Source: Bacteroidales bacterium (lineage in GTDB: Bacteria; Bacteroidota; Bacteroidia; Bacteroidales; Muribaculaceae). From it: a stretch of DNA of 48,861 nucleotides. Within the stretch, counting starts at the first letter, position 1; each line of letters opens with the position of its first letter. Both the position numbers and the translations under genes were made by a program. The stretch spans positions 1 through 48,861 of the forward strand of contig JAQXRH010000039.1 in assembly GCA_029218425.1 (NCBI GenBank), given 5' to 3'. A model generated the notes under the pieces. That model did not search any database, was not told the DNA's origin, and saw only the letters and a list, made by a program, of their open reading frames with translations. This document shows, piece by piece, positions 1 to 9,681 of this stretch.

Positions 1-889
1 GTGTGGCAGGGATGCAAAATGCCACGAGCACGCCGGCAATGGTGGGGTGTATGCCTGAGTTAAGGAATAGGAACCATATGACGCCTCCGACGCCGAGGTA
101 GAATAGTTTGCTCTTGATGCGTAGCCATGAGCCCATGAGCAAAACGCCAAATAGCATAAATGCGTAGCAGAGCAACACGGTATCGATCTGAGTGGAGTAG
201 AATACTGCGATAACGATGATGCCGCCGATGTCGTCGACTACGGCAAGGGTGGTGAGGAATATCTTTAGCGAGAGCGGGACGCGTTTCCCGAGCATGCTGA
301 GCACGCCGAGGGAGAAGGCTATGTCGGTAGCCATGGGTATGGCGGCGCCGCCGGTATAGTCGGTGCCCATTGAGAATGCGAGGTAGATGATTACCGGGAC
401 TACCATGCCTCCTACGGCCCCCACAATGGGGAGTAGGGCTTGGCGGAATGATGATAGCTCGCCAACGAGCACTTCGCGCTTTATTTCCAAGCCGATGGAG
501 AAAAAGAATATCGCCATCAGAGCGTCGTTGATGAATTGGAGCATTGTCATGGGGTGGCCGGCGTGGGAGAAGATGTTGAAGTTGCCAATCTGAAGCCGTA
601 TTTCTTGCTCCCAAAACTCGTAGTAATGGCCGTTGATTGCGGGGATATTAGCAACGATAAGCGCCAATATGGTGGCGAAAATAAGCACATTGCCGCCTGT
701 GGCATGGTGTTGCAATGCTTGTCGAGCGGCGTAGTAGATGACGTGCGCTTGGTTGTTGAGCGTTTGCACGGAGTTTTGCAATACGGTTGCCGGTTGGAAT
801 CCTTGCTGACGGGAGTTGTCGTCGGGTCGGATATCTCGCTGATTGTCGGAGCCTGAATTGTTATTGGAATTTTCCTGCTGATTAATCAT
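1..889 (-). CDS. nhaA: Na+/H+ antiporter NhaA (C-terminus beyond window)
   Basis: NhaA exchanges cytoplasmic Na+ for periplasmic H+ at the inner membrane, for pH and sodium homeostasis. The minus-strand frame opens at ATG 889 (MINQQENSNNNS) and stays open to base 1, giving 296 codons. It therefore holds roughly the first three quarters of the protein. Seen: a Gln/Asn-rich cytoplasmic N-terminus of about 60 residues, then a series of hydrophobic helices. Family signatures include GLEIKREVLVGEL, ATDIAFSLG and VVDDIGGIIVIAVFYS. The last carries the Asp-Asp pair equivalent to the E. coli D163/D164 ion-binding aspartates. The N-terminal extension is longer than in E. coli. The gene lies downstream of lepA on the same strand, 222 bp away, with a hairpin between, so it may have its own promoter. 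The family call is firm; the end is not visible. Confidence 0.93.
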   Translation of the reverse strand, partial: MINQQENSNNNSGSDNQRDIRPDDNSRQQGFQPATVLQNSVQTLNNQAHVIYYAARQALQHHATGGNVLIFATILALIVANIPAINGHYYEFWEQEIRLQIGNFNIFSHAGHPMTMLQFINDALMAIFFFSIGLEIKREVLVGELSSFRQALLPIVGAVGGMVVPVIIYLAFSMGTDYTGGAAIPMATDIAFSLGVLSMLGKRVPLSLKIFLTTLAVVDDIGGIIVIAVFYSTQIDTVLLCYAFMLFGVLLMGSWLRIKSKLFYLGVGGVIWFLFLNSGIHPTIAGVLVAFCIPAT

Positions 890-1065
890 AGACGATAGTA
901 TTTAATTAATGATGTCGCTCCATAAACTATTGGAAACATGAGCGATGAAAATGATTAAATATTTCTTTTTTTGTTCAGTTGTACTTTCAACCCTCACGGG
1001 TAATAGTGGCAAAGTGCCGAGAATATTTATTGGACTTAATATGATAATTGCGATAGGAGTAGTAC

Positions 1066-1096
1066 GACAGGCTTGTGCACAAATGCCAAGCCTATC
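1066..1096 (-). terminator. Hairpin between lepA and nhaA
   Basis: The arms gacaggcttg (1066-1075) and caagcctatc (1087-1096) pair over 10 positions with one G-U, around an 11-nt loop. It lies 16 bp past the lepA stop. There is no T tract on the minus strand, so it may be a processing or weak termination site rather than a strong intrinsic terminator. Confidence 0.35.
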
Positions 1097-1111
1097 GCCG
1101 AGGGGCCGTCG

Positions 1112-2899
1112 TCAATCGAGTTTCAGAACGGCGAGGAATGCTTTTTGCGGTACTTCGACAGAACCTATTTGCTTCATGCGCTTTTTGCCTTTTTTCTGTT
1201 TTTCGAGCAGTTTGCGCTTGCGGGAGATGTCGCCGCCATAGCATTTGGCGGTAACGTCTTTACGCACGGCCTTAATCGTTTCTCGAGCTATGATTTTAGC
1301 TCCGATGGCGGCCTGAATGGCAATGTCGAATTGTTGACGCGGGATAAGCTCTTTGAGCTTTTCGCACATGCGTCGTCCGAAGGTTACGGCGTTGTCGGCA
1401 TGGGTCAATGTTGACAACGCGTCGACGCTTTCGCCGTTGAGCAGAATGTCGAGTTTCACCAATTTTGACTCGCGGAAGTCGTAAAGATGATAATCGAAGG
1501 AGGCGTATCCTTTGGATATGCTTTTAAGTTTGTCGTAGAAATCGATGACGATTTCGCCCAGTGGCATGTCGAAAATTATTTCGACGCGGTTGCCTGAGAT
1601 AAATTCCTGTTTGACGAGCTCGCCACGTTTGCCAAGGCAGAGGGTCATTATCGGGCCGATGAAGTCGGTTGTGGTGATTACCGATGCACGTATGTAAGGC
1701 TCTTCGATATGGTCGATAAGGGTGAGGTCGGGTAGCCCTGAGGGGTTGTGTACCTCTGTCATGTTGCCTTTCTTGTCGAAAACGCGGTAGGAAACGTTGG
1801 GGACGGTGGTGATGACATCCATGTCAAATTCGCGTCCGAGGCGTTCCTGCACGATTTCCATGTGAAGCAAGCCGAGAAATCCGCAGCGGAAGCCGAAACC
1901 GAGTGCGGCAGATGATTCGGGCTGGAATGTGAGCGATGCGTCGTTGAGTTGCAATTTTTCGAGCGAAGAACGTAGGTTTTCAAAGTCTTCGGTCTCAATA
2001 GGGTATACTCCGGCGAATACCATAGGCTTGACTTCTTCAAAGCCGTCGATGGCCGCTTCGCAAGGGGCATTGACGTGGGTGATAGTGTCGCCTACGCGCA
2101 CTTCCTTTGAAGTTTTGATGCCGGAGATGATATAGCCTACATTGCCGGCGCTGAGATTGCTGCGAGGCGACATGTCGAGCTTTAGGATGCCGATTTCGTC
2201 GGCGTGGTATTCTTTCCCGGTAGATACGAATTTCACGAAGTCATCTTTGGCAATGGTGCCGTTGACGATCTTGAAATAGGCTATGATGCCGCGGAATGGG
2301 TTGAAAACCGAGTCGAAAATCAGGGCTTGGAGAGGCGCGTCGGGGTCGCCTTTGGGAGCAGGGACTCTTTCGACAATAGCTCGAAGGATATCTTCGATGC
2401 CGATGCCGGTCTTGCCCGATGCTCGTATTATCTCATCGCGTCTGCACCCGAGCAGTTCTACAATCTGGTCTTCCACTTCGTCGGGCTTGGCCGAATCGAG
2501 GTCCACCTTGTTGATTACAGGGATAATCTCAAGGTCGTTGTCAATGGCCATGTAAAGGTTGGAAATGGTCTGAGCCTGGATGCCTTGCGATGCATCGACA
2601 ATCAAAAGCGCACCTTCGCATGCGGCGATAGAGCGCGACACTTCGTAGGAGAAGTCGACGTGTCCCGGGGTGTCAATGAGATTGAGGGTATAGTTTACGC
2701 CGTCGATGGCATATTCCATCTGTATGGCATGGCTTTTGATTGTAATGCCACGTTCACGCTCCAGCTCCATGTCGTCGAGCACTTGGGCTTGGAGGTCCTT
2801 AGGGGCGACTGTGCCGGTGTATTCGAGGAGACGGTCGGCGAGCGTGCTTTTGCCGTGGTCGATATGAGCTATGATGCAAAAATTCCTAATATTTTTCAT
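1112..2899 (-). CDS. lepA: Elongation factor 4 (LepA), ribosome back-translocase GTPase
   Basis: LepA/EF4 is a translational GTPase that acts on stalled or mistranslocated ribosomes and in 30S biogenesis. The protein is 595 aa, normal for the family. Seen: G1 P-loop AHIDHGKST (residues 11-19), switch I ERGITIK, G3 DTPGHVDF (76-83) and NKVD (130-133). EF-G-like domains II, III and V follow. The LepA-specific C-terminal domain is present, with the [20 protein letters not shown] signature and a tail ending in [10 protein letters not shown]. The start [16 protein letters not shown] matches the usual LepA N-terminus. A TAAATTTG -7 box lies 73 bp upstream. The gene heads a block that continues to nhaA. 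Confidence 0.98.
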   Translation of the reverse strand: MKNIRNFCIIAHIDHGKSTLADRLLEYTGTVAPKDLQAQVLDDMELERERGITIKSHAIQMEYAIDGVNYTLNLIDTPGHVDFSYEVSRSIAACEGALLIVDASQGIQAQTISNLYMAIDNDLEIIPVINKVDLDSAKPDEVEDQIVELLGCRRDEIIRASGKTGIGIEDILRAIVERVPAPKGDPDAPLQALIFDSVFNPFRGIIAYFKIVNGTIAKDDFVKFVSTGKEYHADEIGILKLDMSPRSNLSAGNVGYIISGIKTSKEVRVGDTITHVNAPCEAAIDGFEEVKPMVFAGVYPIETEDFENLRSSLEKLQLNDASLTFQPESSAALGFGFRCGFLGLLHMEIVQERLGREFDMDVITTVPNVSYRVFDKKGNMTEVHNPSGLPDLTLIDHIEEPYIRASVITTTDFIGPIMTLCLGKRGELVKQEFISGNRVEIIFDMPLGEIVIDFYDKLKSISKGYASFDYHLYDFRESKLVKLDILLNGESVDALSTLTHADNAVTFGRRMCEKLKELIPRQQFDIAIQAAIGAKIIARETIKAVRKDVTAKCYGGDISRKRKLLEKQKKGKKRMKQIGSVEVPQKAFLAVLKLD

Positions 2900-2971
2900 C
2901 GTGTTGACATCTAATGATATCCGTCATGTCACATTGGTGCTGCACGTTGAATATCACAAATTTTTAGGATG

Positions 2972-2979
2972 CAAATTTA
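2972..2979 (-). promoter_or_regulatory. Bacteroidales -7 promoter box for lepA
   Basis: The minus strand reads TAAATTTG, an exact TAnnTTTG. No good TTTG -33 element is seen at 19-21 bp upstream; that stretch is T-rich. Transcription would begin about 65-70 nt before the lepA start. Confidence 0.5.
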
Positions 2980-3148
2980 CGCAAAAAAAATTAGAAATCA
3001 TACGTAAAAGGGCATAATTCGATGCCGTGGCGGTGAGAAATCGCGAAACGTAGAGTCAACTGGCAAGTGCAAAATCGCGAAAATGATGGTGACGGGAGGG
3101 GGCGAGTGTGCAGTATAATTATGGCTGCTAAAGCATTGTGGACAAGGG

Positions 3149-4705
3149 TCAGAAAGGCGTTGGGCCGTCGTCGGACGATGGGCTTAGGTTGGCACTTCCT
3201 CCGGAGAGTGGGTCGGCGATAGAAGATCCTGACAATGGGTCGTCGGGGGCATTTATTCGAGAGCCTACGGTGGCTTCGCCATATATTGGGTCCTCTTCGG
3301 TCCAATTTTCAAAGCGGGTGAACTGGCCGCGGAAACGGAGGCGCACGTCGGTGACTTGGCCGTTACGGTGCTTTGCGATGATAAATTGGGCGAGGTTGCG
3401 TATGTCTTTGCCTTCGCTGTCGGTGTCGCTCTTGAGGTAATATTCAGGACGGTGTATAAAGCACACGATGTCGGCGTCCTGCTCTATGGCACCTGACTCG
3501 CGGAGGTCGGATAGCTGCGGGCGTTTGCCATCGGTGCGCGATTCCACGCTACGGTTGAGCTGCGAGAGCGCGACGATAGGTATGTTCAGCTCCTTGGCGA
3601 GCTGTTTGAGCGAACGGGAAATCATTGACACCTCTTGCTCGCGTGAGCCGAATTTCATGCCAGAGGCATTCATGAGCTGCAGGTAGTCGATTATGATAAA
3701 TTGCACGTTGTGCTCGCGGACGAGTCGCCGCGCTTTGGTGCGCAATTCGAAGATTGATAGCGAAGCGGTGTCGTCGATGAAAAGGGGAGCGCTATAAAGG
3801 TTTTTAATTCGTGCCATGAGCTGATCCCATTCGCGATTTTCGAGACGGCCGCTTTTGATTTTGTCGCTTTCGAGTTCGCTGGTGTTGCAAATCAGACGGT
3901 TTCCGAGCTGAATGTTGGACATTTCAAGGGAGAAAATGGCTACCGGCGTGTTGTAGTTTACTGCCATGTTTTTGGCCATGGAAAGTACGAAAGCGGTCTT
4001 GCCCATTGCAGGGCGGGCGGCGATGATGATAAGGTCGCTGCGTTGCCACCCAGAAGTTATCTTGTCAAGCTCGTGGAAGCCGGATTCCAATCCCGACAAA
4101 CCTGAAGCGCGGTTGGCGGCGGCTTGTATCTGTTCGATGGCTTGCTGTATGACGGGGTCGATCTGCGTGAAGTCCTTTTTGACATTTCGCTGGGAAATTT
4201 CGAAGAGCTTGCCTTCGGCTTCCTGCATCAAGTCGTCGACGTCGTTGGTCTCGTCGTAGGCCTTAGCTTCGATATTTGAGGCGAATGATATGAGTTCGCG
4301 GGCGAGGTATTTTTGCGCTACGATGCGTGCGTGGTATTCGACATTGGCCGAAGAAGCCACACGCGAAGTCAGCTCAGCAATATAAGCCGGGCCGCCTACC
4401 TCTTCAAGCGTGCCGTTGAGACGCAATTGCTCCATCACGGTGAGCATGTCAATAGGGCGCTGTGCGGCGCCAAGCGACTGTATTGCCTCGTAGATTTTCT
4501 GGTTGCTCGGCTCGTAGAAACTGCCGGGATGAAGTATGTCGCACACTATGGTGTAGGCGTCTTTCTCGAGCATTATAGCGCCGAGCACCGCTTCTTCCAG
4601 GTCTTTGTCCTGAGGCTGCACTCTTCCTAAAGTGTCGATTTTGGATTGTCCTTGATATTGGGGGCGTGAGCCGTCGCGCCGACCTTGTTTGTTTACAAAT
4701 TCCAT
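3149..4705 (-). CDS. dnaB: Replicative DNA helicase DnaB
   Basis: DnaB is the hexameric 5'-3' helicase that unwinds DNA at the replication fork and recruits primase (DnaG is also in this window). The protein is 518 aa from ATG 4705 (MEFVNKQGRRDG). A longer in-frame reading starts upstream, but the promoter box at 4726-4733 supports the ATG at 4705 and excludes it. Seen: N-terminal primase-interaction domain (about 30-140), linker helix, then a RecA-type ATPase domain. The Walker A is RPAMGKTA (231-238), where most DnaB have GRPSMGKTA. The Walker B is IIIDYLQLM (337-345), and the DnaB motif DLRESGAIEQDAD is present. The C-terminal tail is Ser/Asp-rich and probably disordered. No intein is present. 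Confidence 0.97.
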   Translation of the reverse strand: MEFVNKQGRRDGSRPQYQGQSKIDTLGRVQPQDKDLEEAVLGAIMLEKDAYTIVCDILHPGSFYEPSNQKIYEAIQSLGAAQRPIDMLTVMEQLRLNGTLEEVGGPAYIAELTSRVASSANVEYHARIVAQKYLARELISFASNIEAKAYDETNDVDDLMQEAEGKLFEISQRNVKKDFTQIDPVIQQAIEQIQAAANRASGLSGLESGFHELDKITSGWQRSDLIIIAARPAMGKTAFVLSMAKNMAVNYNTPVAIFSLEMSNIQLGNRLICNTSELESDKIKSGRLENREWDQLMARIKNLYSAPLFIDDTASLSIFELRTKARRLVREHNVQFIIIDYLQLMNASGMKFGSREQEVSMISRSLKQLAKELNIPIVALSQLNRSVESRTDGKRPQLSDLRESGAIEQDADIVCFIHRPEYYLKSDTDSEGKDIRNLAQFIIAKHRNGQVTDVRLRFRGQFTRFENWTEEDPIYGEATVGSRINAPDDPLSGSSIADPLSGGSANLSPSSDDGPTPF

Positions 4706-4725
4706 AGTGTGAATAATATTTGTCG

Positions 4726-4757
4726 CAAAAGTAGCAAAATTGGGCGGTATCGCCAAA
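4726..4757 (-). promoter_or_regulatory. Promoter of dnaB
   Basis: The minus strand has TTTG (4757-4754), a 20-bp spacer, then TACTTTTG (4733-4726). This is an exact match to the Bacteroidales primary sigma pattern TTTG-N19/20-TAnnTTTG. The predicted start is near 4722, leaving a leader of under 20 nt before the dnaB ATG, which fixes the start codon choice. Confidence 0.75.
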
Positions 4758-4825
4758 TGCAATTCCAAGGAAATATCAACAAGATATTTTCAACCGTTAA
4801 AATGGCAATGTAAATAAATATTGTG

Positions 4826-4833
4826 TAACTTTG
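4826..4833 (+). promoter_or_regulatory. -7 promoter box upstream of ispE
   Basis: TAACTTTG fits TAnnTTTG. No convincing -33 element is present. It would start a transcript with a leader of about 145 nt before ispE, divergent from the dnaB promoter 70 bp away. Confidence 0.45.
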
Positions 4834-4983
4834 CGTATTAAAGAATTACGGGCGGTGAGGGATGCGGATTTATGAGGGATGCGTATACTTTGTGGACAGT
4901 GTTGTCGGGCGGTGACACCTGCAGTGTTGCTCCGACATGGCTGATAGCTGCTAAAGATTGATAATTAATAAAAATGATTTGGA

Positions 4984-5811
4984 ATGATAGTATTTCCCAA
5001 TGCAAAAATTAATATAGGGCTATATATAACTCGCAAGCGAGAGGACGGATACCATGACATAGTCACCGCAATGGTGCCTGTAGATTGGTGCGACATTCTT
5101 GAAATAGTGCCGGCCCGAGGAGAGGAAACCACTCTGACCGTGAGTGGTAGAGACGTAGCTTGTCCGCCGGATAAAAATCTTGTGATGCGAGCTTACCGAG
5201 CAGTGGCAGAGCGCTACGACCTACCACCGGTCGATATATATCTGCGCAAGATTATTCCCGATGGGGCGGGCCTCGGTGGCGGTTCGGCCGACGCTTCGTT
5301 CACCATCAAGGCGCTCAACGAGCTTTTCCATCTTGGCCTTTCGGATGCAACGATGGCCGAAATAGCATCTACGATAGGCTCCGACTGCCCATTCTTCATA
5401 TATAACAGGCCGATGTTGGCTACAGGCACCGGGACTACCATGGAGCCGATAGAGGTGGATTTGCACGGCTACAGTGTGGCGGTTGTCAAGCCCGATGTTT
5501 ATGTTTCGACGGCTGAAGCATATGGCGGTTGCCACCCGCGCCAGTCGGGGATAGATTTGCCGCAGGTGTTATTGACGACACCGGTTGCGAAGTGGATGGA
5601 AGCCGGAGTGAAGAACGATTTTGAGGATACCGTGTTTCCACGCCATCCGGCAATAGCTGCGGTGAAAGCCACGTTGCAAGACCTTGGCGCAGAATACGTG
5701 GCAATGTCGGGTTCGGGTGCCGGAGTTTTTGGCATATTCGGGCGTGACATTTTGGCAGACGAGATTGCCAAAGCTTTGCCAGGCACTGATGTGTATGCTG
5801 CAAAACTTTGA
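4984..5811 (+). CDS. ispE: 4-diphosphocytidyl-2-C-methyl-D-erythritol kinase (IspE)
   Basis: IspE phosphorylates the 2-hydroxyl of CDP-methylerythritol with ATP, the fourth step of the MEP isoprenoid pathway in the cytosol. The protein is 275 aa, typical for Bacteroidales. It is a GHMP kinase: N-terminal PNAKINIGLYI substrate region (residues 5-15), the ATP-binding glycine loop GAGLGGGSADAS (94-105), and the C-terminal MSGSGAGVFGIF motif. The start MIVFPNAKINIGL agrees with homologues. Another MEP enzyme, IspH, lies 5 kb away on the other strand but is not in the same operon. An inverted repeat follows before grpE. Confidence 0.96.
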   Translation: MIVFPNAKINIGLYITRKREDGYHDIVTAMVPVDWCDILEIVPARGEETTLTVSGRDVACPPDKNLVMRAYRAVAERYDLPPVDIYLRKIIPDGAGLGGGSADASFTIKALNELFHLGLSDATMAEIASTIGSDCPFFIYNRPMLATGTGTTMEPIEVDLHGYSVAVVKPDVYVSTAEAYGGCHPRQSGIDLPQVLLTTPVAKWMEAGVKNDFEDTVFPRHPAIAAVKATLQDLGAEYVAMSGSGAGVFGIFGRDILADEIAKALPGTDVYAAKL

Positions 5812-5845
5812 ACGATAGCCAATTTAGGTTGTTATTATTATGTTG

Positions 5846-5884
5846 ATATGCAAAAACTGCGAGTTTGGCAAGATTTTTGCATAT
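5846..5884. repeat. Perfect 11-bp inverted repeat between ispE and grpE
   Basis: The arms ATATGCAAAAA (5846-5856) and TTTTTGCATAT (5874-5884) are perfect complements separated by 17 bp. The element is 34 bp past the ispE stop and 30 bp before the grpE start. It could be an ispE terminator or an operator over the chaperone promoter. It does not match the CIRCE consensus. Confidence 0.55.
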
Positions 5885-5914
5885 AGATTATAACGTAAAA
5901 ATTTCAAATTAATC

Positions 5915-6526
5915 ATGACCCAAAAACAACATAACCACTCCACAGCTGATGAAGCACAGGAAAGAGAAAGCAGAATAGAGACACCTGATGTAGATAACGC
6001 ATCGGCCGCCGATGCTGCAGCCGAAACGGCCAATGCCGACGCTGAACCCGAATTGTCGGAAATCGATGCATTGAAACAGATGCTCAAAGAGCGTGAAGAT
6101 GCCCTTGAGAAAGAGAAGAAGGAGTATCTTTTCTTGATGGCCGATTTTGATAACTTCAAGAAGCGTACACTTCGCGAGAAGACTGAAATCATCAAAAATG
6201 GTGCTGAAAATGTGCTAAAAGGCATTCTGCCCATCCTTGACGATTTCGAGCGCGGTATTGAAGCAATAAAAGATGAAGCTACCGCCGTGTCGGTAAAAGA
6301 AGGCATGGAATTGATATATAATAAATTCGTCAAGTATCTTCAGCAAAATGGGGTTAAAGAGATACCCACGGCCGATGTAGTATTTGATGTGGACCTTCAT
6401 GAAGCCGTAGCTATGGTGCCCGTCGACGACGAAACTAAGAAAGGCAAGGTGATAGATACCATAGCCAAAGGCTATATGCTCAACGACAAGGTGATACGCC
6501 ATGCCAAAGTTGCCGTAGGACAATAA
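5915..6526 (+). CDS. grpE: GrpE, nucleotide exchange factor of DnaK
   Basis: GrpE dimers release ADP from DnaK, working with DnaJ, which is encoded next. The protein is 203 aa. Seen: a low-complexity acidic and Ala-rich N-terminus (1-50), then a long helical stretch with heptad-like LKQMLKEREDALEKEKKEYL (about 52-71). The conserved core DFDNFKKRTLREK follows. The C-terminal beta domain includes VKEGMELIYNKF, DVDLHEAVAMVP and GYMLNDKVIRHAKVAVGQ, the classic GrpE ending. It sits 63 bp before dnaJ in a heat-shock pair; dnaK is not in the window. Confidence 0.97.
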   Translation: MTQKQHNHSTADEAQERESRIETPDVDNASAADAAAETANADAEPELSEIDALKQMLKEREDALEKEKKEYLFLMADFDNFKKRTLREKTEIIKNGAENVLKGILPILDDFERGIEAIKDEATAVSVKEGMELIYNKFVKYLQQNGVKEIPTADVVFDVDLHEAVAMVPVDDETKKGKVIDTIAKGYMLNDKVIRHAKVAVGQ

Positions 6527-6589
6527 CCTGCGCGAAGCGACTGCAACCAACTATCATACAGAAAATCACTCATCGTGAAATAACAGATT

Positions 6590-7759
6590 ATGGCTACCAA
6601 AAGAGATTATTACGAAGTACTTGGCGTTGCGAAAAACGCCTCAGCCGAAGAAATAAAAAAAGCCTATCGAAAATTGGCTCTTAAATGGCACCCCGATAAA
6701 TGGACTGATGCGCCTGAAAAAGAGAAAAAGGAAGCAGAGGAGAATTTTATCGAGGCGGCAGAGGCCTACGACGTGCTCAGCAATGAAGAAAAACGTGCAA
6801 AATACGACCAATTCGGGCACAATATGGGTCCGCAAGGATTCCCAGGCGGTGCCGGAGGCTTCAGCGGCGGATTTAATATCAATGATATTTTCTCCCAGTT
6901 TGGCGATATTTTTGGTGGCTTTGGAGGCGAATGGGGTAGCGCAACTGGTGGTAGGGCGCGTAAGCCGGTGCGCAAAGGCTCGGACCTGCGTATCAAAGTC
7001 AAGCTCACGCTTGCCGAGATAGCTACTGGCGTGTCAAAGACGCTCAAGATACCCACACAGGTGAAGTGCGAGCATTGTAATGGCACCGGGGCAAAGGACG
7101 GCACCTCGTTCACTACGTGTAGCGCTTGTCACGGTACGGGAGTGATAACCCAGGTGCAGCAGACCATACTTGGAGCGATGCAGAGCCAGTCGGTATGTCC
7201 GCATTGCCATGGGGAAGGGAAGACGATAACGCAGACATGCTCCTATTGCCATGGCGATGGCACGGAGCGCAAGGAGCAGGTGGTAAGTTTCAACATACCT
7301 GCCGGTGTGGCTGACGGTATGACTCTCACTGTGAAAGGTAAGGGTAATGCGCCGCGTCATGGAGGCGTAAACGGTGACCTTCTGGTGCTGATAGAGGAGA
7401 TTAAGCATCCCGAACTCATACGCGATGGCAATGATGTAATCTACAATCTAATGCTTGACCTGCCCACTGCGATACTCGGTGGCGCGGTTGAAGTGCCTAC
7501 CATTACCGGACGAGCTCGACTGAATATCCCGGCCGGGACACAGCCTGGCAAGGTGCTACGTCTGCGTGGCAAGGGCGTGCCGTCGCCCGATGGCCGACCA
7601 GCTGGCGACGAGCTTGTCAATGTGATGGTCTATGTGCCCGAGCAGGTTGATGATAATATTAAGTCGGCGGCAGAGTTGCTTTCAAAGAGCGAAAATGCCA
7701 AGCCGTCGGAGTCAACAAAACAGCGACTCTTCTCTAAACTGAAACATATCTTCGAATAA
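6590..7759 (+). CDS. dnaJ: Chaperone DnaJ (type I Hsp40)
   Basis: DnaJ delivers unfolded clients to DnaK and stimulates its ATPase. The protein is 389 aa with all type I domains: J domain (about 5-75) with the HPD motif at 34-36, and a Gly/Phe-rich linker (about 80-125). Four zinc-binding repeats follow: CEHCNGTG (160-167), CSACHGTG (177-184), CPHCHGEG (203-210) and CSYCHGDG (217-224). Then come the C-terminal substrate-binding and dimerisation domains. The J domain carries a short charged insertion after HPDK ([15 protein letters not shown]) that is common in Bacteroidetes. It is co-transcribed with grpE and ends at a strong terminator. Confidence 0.98.
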   Translation: MATKRDYYEVLGVAKNASAEEIKKAYRKLALKWHPDKWTDAPEKEKKEAEENFIEAAEAYDVLSNEEKRAKYDQFGHNMGPQGFPGGAGGFSGGFNINDIFSQFGDIFGGFGGEWGSATGGRARKPVRKGSDLRIKVKLTLAEIATGVSKTLKIPTQVKCEHCNGTGAKDGTSFTTCSACHGTGVITQVQQTILGAMQSQSVCPHCHGEGKTITQTCSYCHGDGTERKEQVVSFNIPAGVADGMTLTVKGKGNAPRHGGVNGDLLVLIEEIKHPELIRDGNDVIYNLMLDLPTAILGGAVEVPTITGRARLNIPAGTQPGKVLRLRGKGVPSPDGRPAGDELVNVMVYVPEQVDDNIKSAAELLSKSENAKPSESTKQRLFSKLKHIFE

Positions 7760-7783
7760 GAAGGAAATTGTATGAACAAACCA

Positions 7784-7826
7784 ATCGGGGCGATGTCGTC
7801 AAAGTGGAAGCATCGCCCCGATTTTT
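7784..7826 (+). terminator. Intrinsic terminator after dnaJ
   Basis: A perfect 12-bp stem (7784-7795 with 7811-7822) with a 15-nt loop, GC-rich at its centre and followed directly by a T run. It starts 25 bp after the dnaJ stop. Confidence 0.9.
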
Positions 7827-7848
7827 CATTATATGGGGGCGTATGCAG

Positions 7849-7890
7849 AAAGTCGGTTGAAATGTTAAGCAAAGTCGGCTGGAATGTTAA
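7849..7890 (+). repeat. Tandem 20-bp direct repeat upstream of rprX
   Basis: The copies at 7849-7868 and 7871-7890 share AAAGTCGG and AATGTTAA and differ at two positions. Their starts are 22 bp apart, about two helical turns. The rest of the gap to 8131 is AT-rich without an open frame. The spacing suggests a binding site for a dimeric regulator, perhaps the two-component system encoded just downstream. Confidence 0.5.
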
Positions 7891-8131
7891 ATAGAGCGAG
7901 GCGTGGCAAAGACTCGTGGTAACTGCCCTAGGCTCTATGACTAATGTTGAGTGCTAAACTTTGTGAAATGGGCAATAATATTTTGTTAATTCACACTTTT
8001 ATGTTAAATTTACGGCAAAATGTTAAAAGTGGGTGTTTCCACACGCATTTTTTAAGTTTTTGACGTAAAAATCGGGAAATATTAAACAGAATTTAATAAT
8101 ATTTGTTTAATATTGTAAAAAAATATCAGAA

Positions 8132-9676
8132 ATGAAGAAATCAACGATTTGGTTGCTTACGGTCTTGATGGTCGTCACCTTTATGGGTCTTCTATATATA
8201 GAAATAAAATATATGGACGACGTCATAAAGATGCGCGATGACCAATTCTCCGAAGGGGTGCGCCGAAGTCTGTATATGGTAAGTTCGCGGCTGGAGCAGG
8301 AAGAGACACGCTATTATCTTGAAGATAATGTGAGTGGAGTAGAGTCGGCAGCGCTATATTCGCAGTATCCCGACGGTCAACCGCCTCATCTTGGCGGCAT
8401 CAGCTATTCGTTTAACACGTTTTCGGGATTGGAAGGGTCGCTGACGATACGCGGCGACGTAGACAAAATATCTAAGCTGCAAGGCGATCAGCTTGCAGCC
8501 CTTGACCGCACAAATGCCATGCGAGAAGCGCAAGCTCGCCTTGACGACAGGGTGCGCTATCAAAAAGGCATACTCGACGAGGTAATACTAAAGATAAGCA
8601 CGCAAGCTATCAATCGTCCCGTGCTCGAACGCGTAGACTCTACCTACACCCGGGAGATAATCAAGCGCGAGCTTGAGAGCAATGGTATTAACATACCGTT
8701 CAGCTTTGCCGTAGTCAACCGCAATGGTATCCCGGTATATACCACTGAGGGATTTCCGAATGTCAGCGGGGATGAGGATAATACGATGTTTACTCAGCCG
8801 CTGTTTCCCAACGACCCGGCCAATAAGAAGATATTCCTAAAAGTATACTTTCCGTCGAAGACCAAGTATATACTTAAATCCGTGCGGTTCCTTATCCCGG
8901 CTATCATATTCACGATAGTGCTGCTGATAGTATTCCTGTATGTCATCATCTTAGCCTTCAGGCAGAAGAAACTCAATGAGATGAAGACCGACTTCATCAA
9001 CAATATGACCCACGAGTTTAAGACGCCAATTTCCACCATATCGCTTGCCGCACAGATGCTCAACGACGACTCTGTTAGAAAGTCCCCGGGAATGTTGCAG
9101 CATATATCGTCGATAATCAATGACGAGACCAAGCGGTTGCGTTTTCAGGTGGAGAAAGTGTTGCAGATGTCGATGTTCGACCGCAAGAAAGCCACGATAC
9201 GCTTGCAGGAGGTGGATGCCAATGTCACCATTAACAACATAGTAAATACCTTTAAGCTTAAAGTAGAACGATATGGAGGGTCGCTCCATGCATGTCTGGA
9301 TGCTGAAGATGCTATAGTCAATGTCGATGAGATGCATTTCACCAATGTGATATTCAATCTTCTTGACAACGCAGTAAAATATCGTCGAGAAGAAGTGCCG
9401 CTCGACATCAAAGTGACCACCGCCGATATAGCCAACCAGCGGCTACAAATCACCATTGAAGACAACGGTATAGGCATCAAGAAAGAGCACCTTCGCAAGA
9501 TATTTGACAAGTTTTATCGAGTGCCTACAGGCAACAAACACGATGTCAAAGGTTTCGGCCTCGGTTTGGCTTACGTCTACAAGATGATTTACCTCTTGGG
9601 CGGTACGATAAAAGTAGAATCAGAACTTAATATTGGAACAAAATTTATAATCATATTACCACTAATTAAAAATTGA
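8132..9676 (+). CDS. rprX: Sensor histidine kinase, RprX-like
   Basis: Membrane-bound sensor kinase that phosphorylates its partner regulator encoded immediately after. The protein is 514 aa. Seen: TM1 at about 5-25, a periplasmic sensor region of about 225 residues without a recognised fold, and TM2 at about 252-277. The HisKA domain has H-box NMTHEFKTPIS with phospho-accepting His294. The HATPase domain has N box NLLDNAVKY (about 409-417), G1 DNGIGI (444-449) and G2 GFGLGLA (474-480). The stop overlaps a possible TTG start of the next gene, so translation is probably coupled. The assignment to the B. fragilis RprX family rests on overall sequence and on the RprY partner. Confidence 0.9.
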   Translation: MKKSTIWLLTVLMVVTFMGLLYIEIKYMDDVIKMRDDQFSEGVRRSLYMVSSRLEQEETRYYLEDNVSGVESAALYSQYPDGQPPHLGGISYSFNTFSGLEGSLTIRGDVDKISKLQGDQLAALDRTNAMREAQARLDDRVRYQKGILDEVILKISTQAINRPVLERVDSTYTREIIKRELESNGINIPFSFAVVNRNGIPVYTTEGFPNVSGDEDNTMFTQPLFPNDPANKKIFLKVYFPSKTKYILKSVRFLIPAIIFTIVLLIVFLYVIILAFRQKKLNEMKTDFINNMTHEFKTPISTISLAAQMLNDDSVRKSPGMLQHISSIINDETKRLRFQVEKVLQMSMFDRKKATIRLQEVDANVTINNIVNTFKLKVERYGGSLHACLDAEDAIVNVDEMHFTNVIFNLLDNAVKYRREEVPLDIKVTTADIANQRLQITIEDNGIGIKKEHLRKIFDKFYRVPTGNKHDVKGFGLGLAYVYKMIYLLGGTIKVESELNIGTKFIIILPLIKN

Positions 9677-9681
9677 CGATT

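Noticed and set aside
2204-2914. Long plus-strand reading frame opposite lepA (236 codons)
   Set aside because: It lies wholly antisense to the strongly conserved GTPase domain of lepA, and the translation shows no domain. It is a by-product of codon bias.
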